The translations under genes were made by a program, and so were the position numbers. A stretch of 64,000 nt of DNA. Source: CAVTUU01 sp045804965 (GTDB taxonomy: Bacteria; Chloroflexota; Chloroflexia; Thermomicrobiales; UBA6265). The notes beneath the pieces are model-generated. The model saw nothing but the letters and a program-made list of their open reading frames with translations. It was not told the origin of the DNA and did not search any database. Of this stretch, positions 1-7,154 are shown piece after piece. The stretch is from positions 1 through 64,000 of the forward strand of contig JBJMMD010000008.1 of assembly GCA_045804965.1 (NCBI GenBank), written 5' to 3'. Position 1 is the stretch's first letter; each line of letters starts with the position of its first letter.

Positions 1-287
1 TGGGGAACCGGCGCTGGAACTGGCGAGAGGGAGATCGGGGGAGCGGCATCCAGCTCCGGCCGGGCCGCGGCGATGAGGTTGGCCCGCCCCGTGTCGTCCA
101 GCCCGAGGGCGTCAGCGAGCAGCCGCACCGTGGCGAGGCGGGGAGCCTGGCGGTGTCCCTGCTCCAGGTTGCCGACGCCGCGCACGCTGAGACTCGCGCG
201 CTCGGCCAACTCCTCCTGGCTGAGCCCTGCGGCGATGCGCCGGCGACGCAGCGCGGTGCCGAAGGAGTCGGTCGCCATGCTACCCAT
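1..287 (-). CDS. XRE-family helix-turn-helix regulator, N-terminus only (cut by window edge)
   Basis: The reverse strand is open from the window edge to an ATG at 287 (in-frame second ATG at 278). The first 70 residues form a Cro/C1-type HTH: a basic run LRRRRIAAGLSQEELAERA, then SVRGVGNLEQG as recognition helix, then RLATVRLLADALGL. The next stretch is Pro/Ala-rich (PISLSPVPAPVP), which in large bacterial regulators usually links an XRE domain to an NB-ARC/AAA ATPase or TPR part. That larger architecture is inferred because the rest lies outside the window. The DNA-binding assignment is firm; targets are unknown. Confidence 0.8.
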   Translation of the reverse strand, partial: MGSMATDSFGTALRRRRIAAGLSQEELAERASLSVRGVGNLEQGHRQAPRLATVRLLADALGLDDTGRANLIAAARPELDAAPPISLSPVPAPVP

Positions 288-576
288 GCCCTACTCCAGA
301 CGACACCCAGACGAGCCCCGCAGTTTCGCGCGAAAGCGGCATCGTAGCACGGTCGTTGCGCCGTCGCGAGGCAAAGTGCTGACGATGTGCTGATGATGTG
401 CCAGCGTTGGGTCTGGAGTGCGGCGGCGAGGGTTCGTAGCCTATGACAACCGAACGGTCGCACCACCGCAGGCTGGAGACAGGTCCAGTCGCCCCTTAGA
501 CGGGCGAGACCGTCCGGTATTGCGATCAGCCGATGGCGCCGCGTCGCCACCGAGTTAACCGAAGGAGTCAAGCTTC

Positions 577-813
577 ATGCTAGGCGTCAACGAGAGCATC
601 TTCATGCTGGCCGAGCTGCGTCGTCGGCAACTGCCAGCCGACAATACGGGGACCCCAATGGAGGAGCCTCTGTTGACCACGCCGAGACAGCGGTGGGCGT
701 GGCTGCGCCGAGTGGGCGAGAGCAAAGCGCGGCGCAACCTCGACCCAACGGCGGAGACGGGCGAAGCAGTCCGCGGCGCGCTCGCAAGCAGCAAACCCGG
801 ACTTCGCGGTTAA
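577..813 (+). CDS. small protein of unknown function (78 aa)
   Basis: ATG at 577 is preceded by GAAGGAG at 561-567, nine bases upstream, the best argument that this is translated. The product is Arg-rich and soluble, with a C-terminal basic segment (LRRVGESKARRNLDP). I recognise no domain. It resembles in style the neighbouring small ORF at 1050-1283, which also follows a good ribosome-binding site and has a basic Trp/Arg stretch. The overlapping reverse-strand frames have no such start signal. Confidence 0.45.
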   Translation: MLGVNESIFMLAELRRRQLPADNTGTPMEEPLLTTPRQRWAWLRRVGESKARRNLDPTAETGEAVRGALASSKPGLRG

Positions 814-1049
814 CACGGCGTCAGAGTCGGCACTGCATGTGCCGCCCGGCACAGGCTTACCTGAGCCGCGTGCCGTGGTCCTGGTTCGCAAGTTACGTGG
901 GCCGAAGCGGTTCATCCCGTCGCCGGTCAGTTCGTACTCCGCCGGATGTGCGATCACCCTCAACGGCAGACGATGGTGGCCTCGATCGGTAGCGACAGCG
1001 GGTCGTCGGGATCGAGGAAGCCGCCACCAACGCGTAGGAGAGCGTTACC

Positions 1050-1283
1050 ATGTACCCAGAGTGGCAGATCGGCACTATTGCTGACCGCATTTGCGGCGAA
1101 CAGGCCTACGGTCCTGAGCGCCCCGCTCACCCAGCGAGGACGGACCACGGTCGGGCCCTACGGTGGGTCGTGGACGCGGCGCGGATCACCATTGGCACGG
1201 CGCTCGTCTGCCTCAGGGAGTGGCTGCGCCGCCCTCGATCGGAAGAGACGGGCGACCTGGCCGAGCCCTTGCTTGGATCCTGA
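1050..1283 (+). CDS. small basic amphipathic protein (77 aa)
   Basis: ATG at 1050 follows TAGGAG (1035-1040) at normal spacing. The N-terminus reads MYPEWQIGTIADRICGEQ; the middle contains a stretch predicted to be amphipathic or membrane-associated (VVDAARITIGTALVCLREW, about residues 41-59), followed by RRPRSEE. Short proteins with an N-terminal Pro-Glu-Trp segment and a C-terminal amphipathic helix are frequent orphans in Thermomicrobia-like genomes as I recall them; function is unknown. It stands alone, without an operon. Confidence 0.5.
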   Translation: MYPEWQIGTIADRICGEQAYGPERPAHPARTDHGRALRWVVDAARITIGTALVCLREWLRRPRSEETGDLAEPLLGS

Positions 1284-1450
1284 TCAGGCGGTCACGGATG
1301 GCGGGGTGGATCCCCTTGCCGGCGGATTCCAGGGGATCTAGCCGTGGTGGGCTCTCCCGGAAAACGAAACCTACGGGAGTTTGCTCGCGCCGCACCGTCG
1401 CCGCGCCGGACGATACGTGCGACAGATTGAAACACCCTGGTTGCTACACG

Positions 1451-1597
1451 CACGGGTGTCCCTGTGGATACGCCGGAGATCCAGTGCGCGAATGCAAATG
1501 CTCGGGGCAGACAATCAGTCGATACCAAAAGCGTATCAGCGGTCCCTTGCTAGACCAGATCGACATTCATGTCGAGGTGCCGCACATTGACTACTAA
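1451..1597 (+). pseudogene. remnant of a ComM/YifB-family Mg-chelatase-like AAA ATPase
   Basis: The frame ending at the TAA of 1595-1597 encodes CPCGYAGDPVREC, then KCSGQTISRYQKRISG, then PLLDQIDIHVEVPHIDY. This is the signature block of the YifB/ComM family (Cys-Pro-Cys-Gly, Cys-x-Cys zinc-ribbon-like insertion, the RYxxRISGPLLDRIDI sensor region). An intact protein is about 500 residues; here only about 47 family residues remain. Upstream the similarity stops at about 1451, and a stop follows directly. The usual D-R-I-D is D-Q-I-D. It is a relic, not a working gene. Confidence 0.75.
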
Positions 1598-2168
1598 GAG
1601 TTCGCCATCCGCTCGCCCATTGACACGGCGCTGGCGGTTTTCATTTCCATTGGCAGATTGCTTGTTCGACTGACGGTCCGGACGATACTGTCAATCAATC
1701 AGCTGCAAAGTCCTTAATAGTGCCGTGTTCCAATTCGGCCGGCAGCGTGAACCGTATCCAGGTGTTCTGTCCCAGACATGAGGATGTTATGACGCCAATA
1801 AACCAGATTTGCTTGGTTCAAACTTCTGCTTGAGAAACCACTACTTCATGCGCAATCGTTAACTGCGGGGACACCGTTGCGTGTAGCAACGAGGGTGCAT
1901 CACTGAGTCGCCCATCAGCCATCCCGGCAGCGCTCCAGAGTCAGCTGTTGCCCGTGGCTGGGGTTCGCCTGGCATTCATGCGGACGCCACGAGGTGCCCG
2001 GTCCCCGCGCGGTTTGCCTTGGTGCGGACGGCACCGGTGAGGGTCACAGCGTACCGCACCGCTGCCGAGCGATCCGCTCTCGTGCGATATGATGGTGCCC
2101 CGCGCTCAACTGGCGCGTGGTTCCGGAGTTGGCCAGCGCTCGACAGGAGGTCAGCCACGAAGCATTGG
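1598..2168. other. intergenic stretch, relatively AT-rich, no gene seen
   Basis: No frame with a plausible start, ribosome-binding site and protein-like composition. The part around 1600-1870 is visibly lower in GC than the surrounding genes, which fits degraded or acquired DNA next to the ComM remnant. Confidence 0.4.
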
Positions 2169-2357
2169 ATGCTTGCGCTCGCGCTCGCCAGCCGGCTCAC
2201 CGCGGTCGGCGCGCCAACCGTTGCCGCCAGCGATCAGGCGAGCTGCACCGGGCTCAGCGCCGCCGGGGCATTCCCGGACGCTGTCTTCACCATCAAAGCG
2301 AAAGCGCCGATGGTGTTCGGGATGAGCTTCGGCGAGTTCGCGAGCTCGTTCTCATAG
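2169..2357 (+). CDS. short putative secreted protein, probably truncated (62 aa)
   Basis: ATG at 2169 begins a Leu/Ala-rich N-terminus (MLALALASRLTAVGAPTVAA) like a weak signal peptide, followed by ASDQASCTGL and a C-terminus ending EFASSFS. An AGGAGG lies at about 2146-2151, farther upstream (17 bases) than usual. A mature Asp-Gln-Ala-Ser-Cys start after the signal is seen in several uncharacterised actinobacterial/Chloroflexi secreted proteins by recollection only. The very short mature part suggests truncation. Low confidence. Confidence 0.35.
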   Translation: MLALALASRLTAVGAPTVAASDQASCTGLSAAGAFPDAVFTIKAKAPMVFGMSFGEFASSFS

Positions 2358-2758
2358 CTGCATGAAGGGTCACCGGCTGCCTGTCAAGACGCCTTCGGTG
2401 GCGGCACGTAGGCAGTCCCTCAGCGCCCCGCGGGGTTCGCGCCACCCGGTGCTGGGCCCACGGCGCAGGTTGGCGCCATCGTGACAATCCCGCCGAATCA
2501 GCACCCGTGGGTCAGCGGATGACTCCGCAACGGCAATCGTCCCGATGCATCACCCTGCGAAGCTCATCGGCCGTCGGACTCGGCGACCGATCCCCGCTTG
2601 CACGCCGCAGATCACGGGAGTACAGTGGCCCTGAGCTGGCTGCACTGTGATGTCGTACGCCAGTTCTCATCTTCATCCGTCCCGTTAACCCGCCGTCGAT
2701 GCGGGCAGTCGCCGTTCATCACCGTCCCGGATCCATGAGGTAAGGAAAGGAGGTCGAC
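2358..2758. other. intergenic stretch, no gene seen
   Basis: High-GC DNA without a convincing reading frame on either strand. It ends in the very strong AAGGAAAGGAGG ribosome-binding site of the gene at 2759. Confidence 0.4.
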
Positions 2759-2992
2759 GTGGGACGTATCATTGTCGCCAATCGCCACGGACATCAGGTC
2801 GTGGAGTGGAGCACCACCGACACGGAAGAGGCACGCGCCGCGATTGCGGAAGCCGAACGGATCCTGTCCGAGGCTCGCGCCGCTGGGTGTGCGATCTCGA
2901 AGAAGGTCGATGGCGTTCACGTCCTCGACCGTGGCGAGTTCGATCCCGAAGTCGAGGAATACCAGATTATCGCCCCGATCGCCGGTGGTTGA
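2759..2992 (+). CDS. 77-aa protein with C-terminal Gly-Gly tail, unknown function
   Basis: GTG start at 2759 directly after a near-perfect Shine-Dalgarno (AAAGGAGGT, about 2746-2754). The predicted order is a beta start (GRIIVANRHGHQVVEW), a long helix (residues about 22-43, TEEARAAIAEAERILSEARA), two short strands (AISKKVDGVHVL) and an acidic segment ending EEYQIIAPIAGG. A terminal hydrophobic-Ala-Gly-Gly tail is typical of MoaD/ThiS and other ubiquitin-like sulfur carriers or modifiers, but no clear beta-grasp match can be asserted by eye. No E1-, E2- or JAB-type gene is visible nearby. The next gene (3137) is a likely partner only by position. Confidence 0.75.
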   Translation: MGRIIVANRHGHQVVEWSTTDTEEARAAIAEAERILSEARAAGCAISKKVDGVHVLDRGEFDPEVEEYQIIAPIAGG

Positions 2993-3136
2993 TCCGACGC
3001 TGAGACCGCTTGAGCGATAGGACCACGCTACGTCGCGGCCCTGCCGACCCCCCTTCAGCGAGGCGCCGGGAGTGGAGTCCCGCGCTGCGTGTCGATTCTG
3101 CCTTGCAGGCGATGAATGAGTCCGGCGTAGGATTTA

Positions 3137-3670
3137 GTGACGATGTGGGTCGTTGAGGCAATTCGACGTCTATTTGACTGGATGCGCGACGGGTTCGACG
3201 AGCCGTTCGCCGAAGCCGGCGTCTTCGGCGGCTTGCCGGATGCGCACAGCGACGCGTTGGAATGCCCTTGGCACCACCGCTGGGATCACCTGCCGAAGCG
3301 CAGCGCGGGCTTTGGATTCTCGGTTCGCGATTACGCAGCAGCCAGGACAAAGGCCGAGGAGATCGCTCGTCTCACCGTCGGCGATGGCGTGTGGAAGCAG
3401 ATCGCGCGCGGCGGCTACGTCGATCTGCCGTCCCATCGCTATCCCGGCATCACCTACCGCCTGCGGATCGGACGCCGGATTGAGGTCCGCTGCGCACCCG
3501 GCGTGCGCCCGCCGTGGCGGCATCCGTTTCTCTGCATCAATCCAACCTATCCCTTACCGGAGGCCGAGTTCTTTGCCCATCTGTTTCTCTATATCCGGGA
3601 TAACGAGGACGAGGTGATCCGGGTGGCGGCACCGCAACCGTGGGATCAGGAACTCGGCCGCACGTTCTAA
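3137..3670 (+). CDS. conserved-looking protein of unknown function (177 aa)
   Basis: GTG at 3137 (ATG at 3143 in frame is equally possible). The protein is soluble, Trp/Pro/His-rich in its first half (ECPWHHRWDHLPKRS), with a basic strand-rich middle (YPGITYRLRIGRRIEVRC) and a C-terminus with PTYPLPEAEFFAHLFLYIRD and PWDQELGRTF. The codon use and clustering of aromatic motifs look like a genuine folded protein, but I recognise no family. It follows the Gly-Gly-tailed small protein by 144 bases on the same strand, so the two may be functionally connected. Function not assigned. Confidence 0.6.
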   Translation: MTMWVVEAIRRLFDWMRDGFDEPFAEAGVFGGLPDAHSDALECPWHHRWDHLPKRSAGFGFSVRDYAAARTKAEEIARLTVGDGVWKQIARGGYVDLPSHRYPGITYRLRIGRRIEVRCAPGVRPPWRHPFLCINPTYPLPEAEFFAHLFLYIRDNEDEVIRVAAPQPWDQELGRTF

Positions 3671-4015
3671 GGGGAACGCGGCCATTTGTCGCGAGTGGTG
3701 GGCTGTCCTCTACCGGTCGGCGACCGTCTTGCCCGCTTCATTCGCCTTTTCGTCGACAAGGAACTCGTCACCGGTCAGGCTGCCGAGGATGCGCAGTACT
3801 CAGCGCTACTCGGTTGCCAGATGAAACCGGATACTGCCGCCTGCGCCGCAGAGCGGCAAAGCACGCCTAGAGCGTGGAGATACCCGTAACAGTCTGGACC
3901 CTTGTCGACACCGGTGGCACCGGGGAACGACTACTCGCGACCACACCCAATCGGTGGCATAGTGCCTGCAGCCGCCTGATCGCCATGAGGCGTCGTTGCG
4001 CCATGGAGGTCAGAG
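3671..4015. other. intergenic stretch, no convincing gene
   Basis: Several short open frames exist, none with a ribosome-binding site or recognisable content. Possibly decayed sequence like the rest of the left end of the window. Confidence 0.35.
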
Positions 4016-4186
4016 ATGTACGTCGCGCGCTTTTCCTACAATATCAAGCCGATAGATCAGGAGCAAGCGCCCGCCCTGCTCAACCGCGAGGTGATCGGAG
4101 CGCGGAAACAAGGGATCGAGGCGCGTTTTCTGGTGCCCCTGCCGTCCACGCCGTGCATCAGACCGCCTGGTCGGGGCTTGCTCTGA
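4016..4186 (+). CDS. short protein, probably a truncated family member (56 aa)
   Basis: ATG at 4016 follows GGAGGT (4005-4010) with five bases between, a strong initiation signal. The product begins MYVARFSYNIKPIDQEQAPA and continues LLNREVIGARKQGIEARFLV, looking like the first strand-helix-strand of a ferredoxin-like monooxygenase/dabb-type domain, then turns into a Pro-rich out-of-character tail and stops. The good start with an abrupt change at about residue 41 suggests a frameshift or deletion in an originally longer (about 100 aa) protein. Function unknown. Confidence 0.4.
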   Translation: MYVARFSYNIKPIDQEQAPALLNREVIGARKQGIEARFLVPLPSTPCIRPPGRGLL

Positions 4187-4296
4187 TCGGTGCCTGGCCA
4201 TCCGGATCGAATCATGTTAGCGATACAGGGAAACGAGAAGGATCCGCTCAACGGCGACCAGCTCACCGTCAGTCGCCGACCTGAGGAGGGAATGCC

Positions 4297-6459
4297 ATGC
4301 CGGTTGCAATCACCGTCGGCTCGTCCGTCCTGACGATCAACCATGGCAACACCTTCATGGTAACCGACTTGAACGGAGAAATCGCCGCTGACAGCGAGCA
4401 CGGCGTCTTCGCTGAGGACACCCGGTACGTCAGCGGCTACGCTCTCACCGCCAACGGCGAGCGGTGGATCCGCCTCACTTCGAGCACGACCGCATACTAC
4501 GCCGCCCGCATCTACCTCACCAACTCAGCCTTCATGACCGAGGACGGCCAGATCCCGGAAGGGGCGCTCGCCCTCGTCGTCAGTCGAACGATTTCTGACG
4601 GCATCCACGAGGACCTTGACCTGACCAACCACGGCCCGGAACCGGTCCGGTTCAATCTGGAACTCGCCCTCGGTGCCGACTTCGCCGACCTCTTTGAGGT
4701 CAAGGCGCACAAGTTCGTGCGCCGTGGCCGTATCCTGACCCACTGGGATGAGGCCGACCGCGCACTGCACACGACCTACCGCAACAACGACTTCCACCGC
4801 CGCGTCGTCTATCGCGTCCTCAACCGGGATGGCATGCCGCCCCACTACGCCAACGGCCGGATTACGTTTGAGATCACGCTCGCCCCCGGCGCAACCTGGC
4901 ACGCGTGTGGCCTCTTCGTCCTCGTCCATGGCGAGCACGAGCGCCATCCCCGGCGCGGCTGCTATGAGGACCACGAGGACCCCGAATATGATGCCTTGCA
5001 GCGGCAGTGGCAGGCCGAGGCGACACAGGTATTAACCTCCAACGAAGACTTCTACCGGCTGTATCGGCAGTCGGTCGAGGACATGGGGGCGCTGCGCCTG
5101 CATGACGGACGCAGCGACGAGGGCGATTGGCTGCCGGCTGCCGGCGTCCCATGGTTTGTCACAGTGTTTGGCCGCGACAGCCTGATCGTTAGCCTCCAAT
5201 GCATGTGCGTTGACCCGCGGTTCGCCCTTGGCGCTCTGCGCCGCCTTGGCGCGCTACAGGCGACGGAGATGGACGATTGGCGGGACGCCGAGCCGGGCAA
5301 GATCCCTCACGAGTGCCGTTATGGGGAACTGGCACACTTCAAGCGCGTGCCGCACACCCCCTACTACGGCACGGCAGATGCCACTCCGCTCTACCTGATC
5401 ACCCTCCACGAGGCGTGGCGCTGGCTGGGCGACACGGCTCTCTTGCGCCGTTATCGGGACGTCGCCCTCGGCTGCCTGTCCTGGATTGACCAGTACGGCG
5501 ATCTCGACGGGGATGGCCTCCAGGAGTACGCCACGCGCTCCAGCCAAGGCTACGAGAACGTCGGCTGGAAGGACGCGGGGGACGCCGTCGTCTATCCCGA
5601 CGGCAGCCAGGTCAGGCAGCCCAAGGCGCTTTGCGAGCTGCAGGGGTACGTTTTCGACGCCAAGTTACGCATGGCCGAGGCCTTCGACGCCCTGGGCGAA
5701 CCGGATCGGGCACAATCACTCCGCGACCAAGCCGCCGACCTGCGAACCCGCTTCGAGGCGCGGTTTTGGTGCGAGGGAGAGGGCACCTATGCGTTCGCGC
5801 TCGACCCCGACAAGCGCCCAGTTTGCACTGTCGCCTCGAACGCTGGCCACTGCCTATGGAGCGGCATCGCTCGCCCGGACCGCGCTGCCCGGGTCGCCGC
5901 GCGGCTGCTGCAGCCTGACATGTGGAGCGGCTGGGGGATTCGCACCTTGTCGGCGGCGAATCCGGCCTATAACCCTTTCTCCTATCAGCGCGGGTCGGTC
6001 TGGCCGCACGACAACGGGCTGATCGCCCTTGGCTTCAAACGCTACGGGCTCACCGCCGAGGCCGCGCACGTCGCCCGGGACGTCTCGGAAGCTGCCAGCT
6101 TCTTCGTGAGCTACCGACTCCCCGAGCTCTTCGCCGGCATTCCGCGCCAACCCAACACATTCCCGGTTCTCTACCCCGGCGCGAATGTTCCCCAGGCCTG
6201 GGCCGCCGGCACAGTTTTCAACTTGCTCCAGGCGATCTTGGGCCTCCAGGCCGATGCGCCGCGTGGCCGCCTTTACGTCGACCCCGACCTCCCACCGTGG
6301 CTTCCTGACGTCGCACTCCGCGGGTTGCGGGTGGGACCGGCCATGGTCGACCTGCGCTGCTGGCGCGAAGAGGATCTTACCCGCTGGGATGCCACCATCC
6401 GCGGCGGCGATCTGGCCGTCGAGCAACGGCCATGGGGCCCCTGGTCGAGCGACGCTTAG
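4297..6459 (+). CDS. glycogen-debranching-type enzyme (amylo-alpha-1,6-glucosidase-like)
   Basis: A 720-residue protein starting at ATG 4297 behind GAGGAGGG. The first 200 residues match the bacterial glycogen-debranching N-terminal domain (TDLNGEIAADSEHGVFAEDTRYV, then beta-rich repeats). From about residue 250 an (alpha/alpha)6 catalytic domain follows, with the FVTVFGRDSLIVSLQ block (about residue 292), the NVGWKDAGDAVVYPDGS block and GSVWPHDNGLIALGFKRYG near residue 570. This family hydrolyses alpha-1,6 branch glucosides or related small glycosides in the cytoplasm; the exact substrate cannot be read from sequence. It is monocistronic here, near but not joined to the glycan island at 7155-22645. 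Confidence 0.88.
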   Translation: MPVAITVGSSVLTINHGNTFMVTDLNGEIAADSEHGVFAEDTRYVSGYALTANGERWIRLTSSTTAYYAARIYLTNSAFMTEDGQIPEGALALVVSRTISDGIHEDLDLTNHGPEPVRFNLELALGADFADLFEVKAHKFVRRGRILTHWDEADRALHTTYRNNDFHRRVVYRVLNRDGMPPHYANGRITFEITLAPGATWHACGLFVLVHGEHERHPRRGCYEDHEDPEYDALQRQWQAEATQVLTSNEDFYRLYRQSVEDMGALRLHDGRSDEGDWLPAAGVPWFVTVFGRDSLIVSLQCMCVDPRFALGALRRLGALQATEMDDWRDAEPGKIPHECRYGELAHFKRVPHTPYYGTADATPLYLITLHEAWRWLGDTALLRRYRDVALGCLSWIDQYGDLDGDGLQEYATRSSQGYENVGWKDAGDAVVYPDGSQVRQPKALCELQGYVFDAKLRMAEAFDALGEPDRAQSLRDQAADLRTRFEARFWCEGEGTYAFALDPDKRPVCTVASNAGHCLWSGIARPDRAARVAARLLQPDMWSGWGIRTLSAANPAYNPFSYQRGSVWPHDNGLIALGFKRYGLTAEAAHVARDVSEAASFFVSYRLPELFAGIPRQPNTFPVLYPGANVPQAWAAGTVFNLLQAILGLQADAPRGRLYVDPDLPPWLPDVALRGLRVGPAMVDLRCWREEDLTRWDATIRGGDLAVEQRPWGPWSSDA

Positions 6460-6901
6460 AACCCATTGAGACCAAGTGGCGGCCGGCTCGTCGCCGGCGG
6501 TGGCCTGCCAAAGGGTGCCCACGTCAGAAGCGCCACACCGTCGCGAGGATTCCACGACCAGCACCATCGCCCGACCAGCTGTGCGGTCCGCTGGCGGGAG
6601 CTCGAAACACCCGCTCTTGCTCACCCTCCGGGCTCCCTTCTCGTTGCAGGTCGCCCGTTATCCGCGCCCGGGGCCAGCAGCGCCGACGCGGCGGGTCGCG
6701 GGGTTGTCAGCGGCGCGCCGGACCAGTCCCATCTAGGCAAGACCTGGCTGTCAAATGGAACAGTTCGTGCTGTGAGGGTCCTGCCACCCACGGGCGCAGG
6801 CTCGTAGCTCGGGCTCTTAATGAGCGGCGAGGACGCCGCGGTTCACGGGGCACCGACTGCCCGGGCCTGGGGCCAGCGGCCGGGCCGATAGTGCAGGCAG
6901 G
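6460..6901. other. intergenic stretch, no gene seen
   Basis: Non-coding by composition in all frames; lies between the debranching enzyme and a broken oxidoreductase fragment. Confidence 0.4.
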
Positions 6902-7077
6902 ATGGGAGTGGCGATGGCAACATCTGCCTTCATGAGGATCGGCAACGCGCTTGTCGCCGGCGTGCTGTGCTCACCGCTGCACGTGTTGTTCGACCGGCGC
7001 ACCGCATTGCTGCCCCTCACCGGGGGCCGGACCGGGCGCCGCTTCCGCGTCCCGGTCGCGTACAGCCGCGACGGCGC
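6902..7077 (+). pseudogene. fragment of a deazaflavin (F420)-dependent nitroreductase-family protein
   Basis: From ATG 6902 the frame encodes MRIGNALVAGVLCSPLHVLF, then DRRTALLPLTGGRTGRRFRV and PVAYSRDG. That is the typical start of the DDN/nitroreductase family (small beta-barrel proteins using F420 or flavin). After the Arg-Asp-Gly the expected continuation (strand, then Trp-rich helix) is absent and the frame degenerates before running into the convergent gene ending at 7155. A full family member has about 130-150 residues; here about 50 are left. It is read as a truncated relic. Confidence 0.6.
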
Positions 7078-7154
7078 AGGAGGTAGGGCACGGTTCCGCA
7101 GCCATCCAGCGCTGCCGTTCACGGTGCTGCCGCCGACGCCAGGGCCGGCGTTGG

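Noticed and set aside
4214..4296. Short open frame starting at ATG 4214 that runs into the debranching gene
   Set aside because: No ribosome-binding site, and it overlaps the clear start of the debranching enzyme out of frame.
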